Assembly: GCA_031265355.1 (NCBI GenBank)
Contig: JAISCT010000075.1
Location: 1-41,740 of the forward strand
DNA from: Oscillospiraceae bacterium
Lineage (GTDB): Bacteria > Bacillota > Clostridia > Oscillospirales > UBA929
Direction of reading: 5' to 3'
DNA: 41,740 nucleotides
Shown here: positions 39,611 to 41,740 of the stretch, in pieces
Numbering within the stretch: the first letter of the stretch is position 1
Layout: each line of letters starts with the position of its first letter
Position numbers and translations under genes: made by a program
Notes under the pieces: generated by a model
What the model was told of the DNA's origin: nothing
The model's database searches: none
The model's input: only the letters and a program-made list of their open reading frames with translations

Positions 39611-40792
39611 ATGTATAAGGTGCTCACACGCAACAAAATCGCCAAAGTCGGGCTCGAGCGACTGGATCCGGCTCTCTTTACATATGCAGATACACTGGAG
39701 CAGCCGGACGCCATCCTCGTACGCTCGGCCGACCTGCACGGCCTCGGGCTGTCCGACGCGGGCACACTGCAGTGCATCGCCCGGGCGGGCGCCGGCGTGA
39801 ACAACATCCCGGTCGACCGCTGCAGCGAGGCGGGCATCGTGGTTTTCAACACGCCGGGCGCCAACGCAAACGGCGTCAAGGAGCTGGTGCTCTGCGCGCT
39901 CTTTCTCTCCGCCCGCGACATCGCGGGCGGTATCGCCTGGGCGGCCGGGTTGAAGGGGGAGGGCGACGCCGTCCCCGCGCTCATCGAAAAAGGCAAATCC
40001 GCCTTCGCCGGCCCCGAACTCACGGGCAAGACGCTGGGTGTCGTCGGCCTCGGCGCGATCGGCGTGATGGTGGCCAACGCCGCCCGGACCCTGGGCATGA
40101 CGGTGTTGGGGTTTGACCCCTATCTTTCGGTCGACTCAGCCTGGGGTCTCTCTCGGGGCGTACACCGCGCGCACGGGCTGAAGCAGATCTATGCCGAGAG
40201 CGACTACATCTCTCTGCACGTGCCGCTTGGTCCGGAGACCCGCGGAATGATCAACGCCGAGGTGTTTGCCCACTGCAAACCCGGCCTGCGCATCATCAAT
40301 CTGGCGCGCGGAGATCTCGTGCGGACCGACGACCTGCTCGCGGCGCTCTCCGACGGCCGCGTGGCTCGGTATGTCACCGACTTCCCCACCGCCGCGATGC
40401 TCGGACACGAGAAGATCGTCGCCATCCCGCATCTCGGCGCCTCCACGCCGGAGAGCGAGGACAACTGCGCCGTTATGGCCGCGAAGGAGCTTTCCGACTT
40501 CCTCCTGCTGGGGCACATTCGAAATTCCGTGAACTACCCAAACATCTCGCTGGAGGTGGGCGAGGGCTGCGCGCGGCTGTGCGTGGCACACCGGAACATC
40601 CCGATGATGGTGAGCGCGCTGTCGTCCACGCTGGCGGAGGCGGGTATCAACATCGAAAACATGGTGAACCGTTCGAACAAGGACTATGCCTATACCCTGC
40701 TCGACGTAAACGCCATGCCGAGCGACGACCTCCTGCGCGCGCTCTCCACCGTAGACGGCATTCTCCGCACCCGTCTCATCGCCCGAGGCTGA
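39611..40792 (+). CDS. serA: D-3-phosphoglycerate dehydrogenase with ACT domain
   Basis: 393 residues, GAGGGGAAG upstream. First enzyme of serine synthesis. D-isomer 2-hydroxyacid dehydrogenase fold: IARAGAGVNNIPVDRC, NAD-binding GVVGLGAIGVMVANAARTLGM, NLARGDLVRTDDLL with the catalytic Arg, and PHLGASTPESEDNCA with the catalytic His. The C-terminal 75 residues (RNIPMMVSALSSTLAEAGINIENMVN) form an ACT domain, which often binds serine for feedback. The segment usually holding the catalytic Glu reads YVTDFPTAAML, as in the short clostridial type of SerA, where the acid is less obvious. Confidence 0.95.
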   Translation: MYKVLTRNKIAKVGLERLDPALFTYADTLEQPDAILVRSADLHGLGLSDAGTLQCIARAGAGVNNIPVDRCSEAGIVVFNTPGANANGVKELVLCALFLSARDIAGGIAWAAGLKGEGDAVPALIEKGKSAFAGPELTGKTLGVVGLGAIGVMVANAARTLGMTVLGFDPYLSVDSAWGLSRGVHRAHGLKQIYAESDYISLHVPLGPETRGMINAEVFAHCKPGLRIINLARGDLVRTDDLLAALSDGRVARYVTDFPTAAMLGHEKIVAIPHLGASTPESEDNCAVMAAKELSDFLLLGHIRNSVNYPNISLEVGEGCARLCVAHRNIPMMVSALSSTLAEAGINIENMVNRSNKDYAYTLLDVNAMPSDDLLRALSTVDGILRTRLIARG

Positions 40793-40830
40793 GCTTTTGT
40801 TTTGTAAAATTTTTCCTTCCCTTGCAGGTA

Positions 40831-41740
40831 TCAGGGTGTAGTCACACTGTCGGACGGCGAGGGGGTTTCGACTGGCACGGACTGTGTGAATAGCGCCGTT
40901 GCCGCCGTCTCAAAGTCATTTCGAAAATCCTCCCATGTAAGGCCCAAATTTCCGATAAAATCGCCAGCCTGCTCTTTGTTGACAGCTATTCTTGACGTAT
41001 ATGCCGCCTTATCAAGCTCGCCGTCACTCGGAGTGTTTCGGAAAGCGAAATTGACCTCTGCCAGATTGTCGATCAGGGCAAACAGCAGCGCGGCGTTTTT
41101 TGGCAGGGCGGTAATATTCCGCTCCGTGCCAGTCTGCTCGTAATAGAGCGTCAACGTGTACGGCGCGTGACCCATGCCGTAGTCGTCGCCTATGGAGAAA
41201 AATCTTTGTGTCAACTCGCCGCCAAGCGGCAGCAGAGCGTCCACTATCTTCCCGACCGCGCTGTTGTCGCCAACATAGGGCGTTCTGAGCGCGGAAAGGG
41301 CAGTTGCCTGAACAGGCGTGACGTTTGCGTTTGCGTCCGCTCGGCTCAGCGTTAAACCCGTCGTCAGCATAGCGGCAAGCACTACTGCCGCGAATACGAT
41401 AATTCTGGCAGGTTTCTTGAAATTCAGCACGTTTTTCACCCTCCCCTTTATGCCGCCCTCGCCGAACGCCAGCGGCGACGCGCCCAGTATCCGTCGGTTC
41501 ATTGACAGCGACAGGAGCGTCTCTGAATAGTCCGCTTTGACGCCCATTCCGAGTTCACGCAAAACGCGCTCGTCACAGGACATCTCCATATCGGCGCAGA
41601 GCAGCGTAAAAGCGACCCAAGCAAGCGGGTTGAACCAATGTAGGCACAGAAGTGCGAACGCGAGCAGTTTCACAAGATAATCGCACCGCTTGATGTGCGT
41701 TTGCTCGTGAAGCATGACATAGCGCAGCTCTTCCTCCGTC
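40831..41740 (-). CDS. M56 (BlaR1/MecR1-like) membrane metallopeptidase, C-terminal part
   Basis: Open to the right edge; about 302 residues visible. The N-terminal side shows EELRYVMLHEQTHIKRCDY with the zinc motif HEQTH, then a hydrophobic helix (LLAFALLCLHWFNPLAWVAFTLL), DMEMSCDERVLRELG with the second-site acidic residue, a linker, a further membrane helix (ARIIVFAAVVLAAMLTTGLTLS) and an extracellular C-terminal domain with TPYVGDNSAVGKIVDALL, like the DUF4825 domain seen in other clostridial M56 proteins. It is not a beta-lactam-binding domain, so a wall-stress or other signal is more likely than a beta-lactam. A BlaI-type repressor gene would be expected to the right. Base composition is visibly less GC-rich than neighbours. 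Convergent with serA. Confidence 0.88.
   Translation of the reverse strand, partial: TEEELRYVMLHEQTHIKRCDYLVKLLAFALLCLHWFNPLAWVAFTLLCADMEMSCDERVLRELGMGVKADYSETLLSLSMNRRILGASPLAFGEGGIKGRVKNVLNFKKPARIIVFAAVVLAAMLTTGLTLSRADANANVTPVQATALSALRTPYVGDNSAVGKIVDALLPLGGELTQRFFSIGDDYGMGHAPYTLTLYYEQTGTERNITALPKNAALLFALIDNLAEVNFAFRNTPSDGELDKAAYTSRIAVNKEQAGDFIGNLGLTWEDFRNDFETAATALFTQSVPVETPSPSDSVTTP

Overview
The window looks like chromosome from a GC-rich, Gram-positive, probably spore-forming anaerobe of the class Clostridia. This is inferred from the mix of genes: a YesM/YesN-type two-component system, a CsaB pyruvyl transferase (the enzyme that prepares cell-wall polysaccharide for S-layer proteins), an alr/EndoA/GerS-like neighbourhood, a clostridial-type topoisomerase IV A-like subunit, a YtrA-type GntR/ABC operon, and strong AGGAGG ribosome binding sites with sigma-A promoters. 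No species assignment is possible from the sequence alone. No transposase, phage gene, rRNA or CRISPR array was seen.

Left end (1-10.6 kb, minus strand): one uninterrupted reading frame starts at 7217 and runs off the left edge (at least 2405 codons). It encodes a secreted giant protein carrying a GH3 glycosidase, an Ig-plus-esterase module, a type-B carboxylesterase, a second near-identical Ig-plus-esterase module and further beta-sandwich modules. Immediately upstream lie a YesM-like histidine kinase and a YesN-like AraC response regulator, probably its sensor system. A 488-base gene-free stretch upstream of the regulator carries two GGTATAC-centred palindromes and a degenerate repeat.

11-15 kb (minus): a YcaC-type cysteine hydrolase and a purine block purE-purC-purM-purN. 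The slot between purC and purM, where related operons have purF, holds only an interspersed double-hairpin repeat. 15-22.3 kb: an envelope polysaccharide locus. On the minus strand is a glycosyltransferase fused to CsaB, followed by a second glycosyltransferase. Divergently, on the plus strand, are a CapK/PaaK-like ligase, a DUF4330-type membrane protein and an O-antigen ligase/polymerase-like protein. A good promoter lies in the divergent gap.

22.3-28.4 kb: tRNA-Gln(CUG) with a consensus promoter, pyridoxal/pyridoxamine kinase, a topoisomerase A-subunit paralogue, a DegV protein and a convergent MATE exporter. 28.5-33.2 kb (minus strand, transcribed from 33.2 kb leftwards): mntP, nnrD, a GerS-like lipoprotein, alr, an EndoA/MazF toxin with no adjacent antitoxin, and an unknown membrane-anchored protein. 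33.5-34.5 kb: birA. 34.6-38.4 kb (minus): a GntR/ABC-ATPase/ABC-permease operon with a clear self-operator. 38.4-40.8 kb: the serC-serA serine biosynthesis operon. The right edge holds the C-terminal part of an M56 (BlaR1-like) membrane peptidase.

Short interspersed repeats are a recurrent feature: a roughly 75-base double-hairpin element in three copies, a second inverted-repeat family in two, ACAGATAACAG-type repeats overlapping stop codons, and several long perfect GC-rich palindromes without U-tracts at gene ends.
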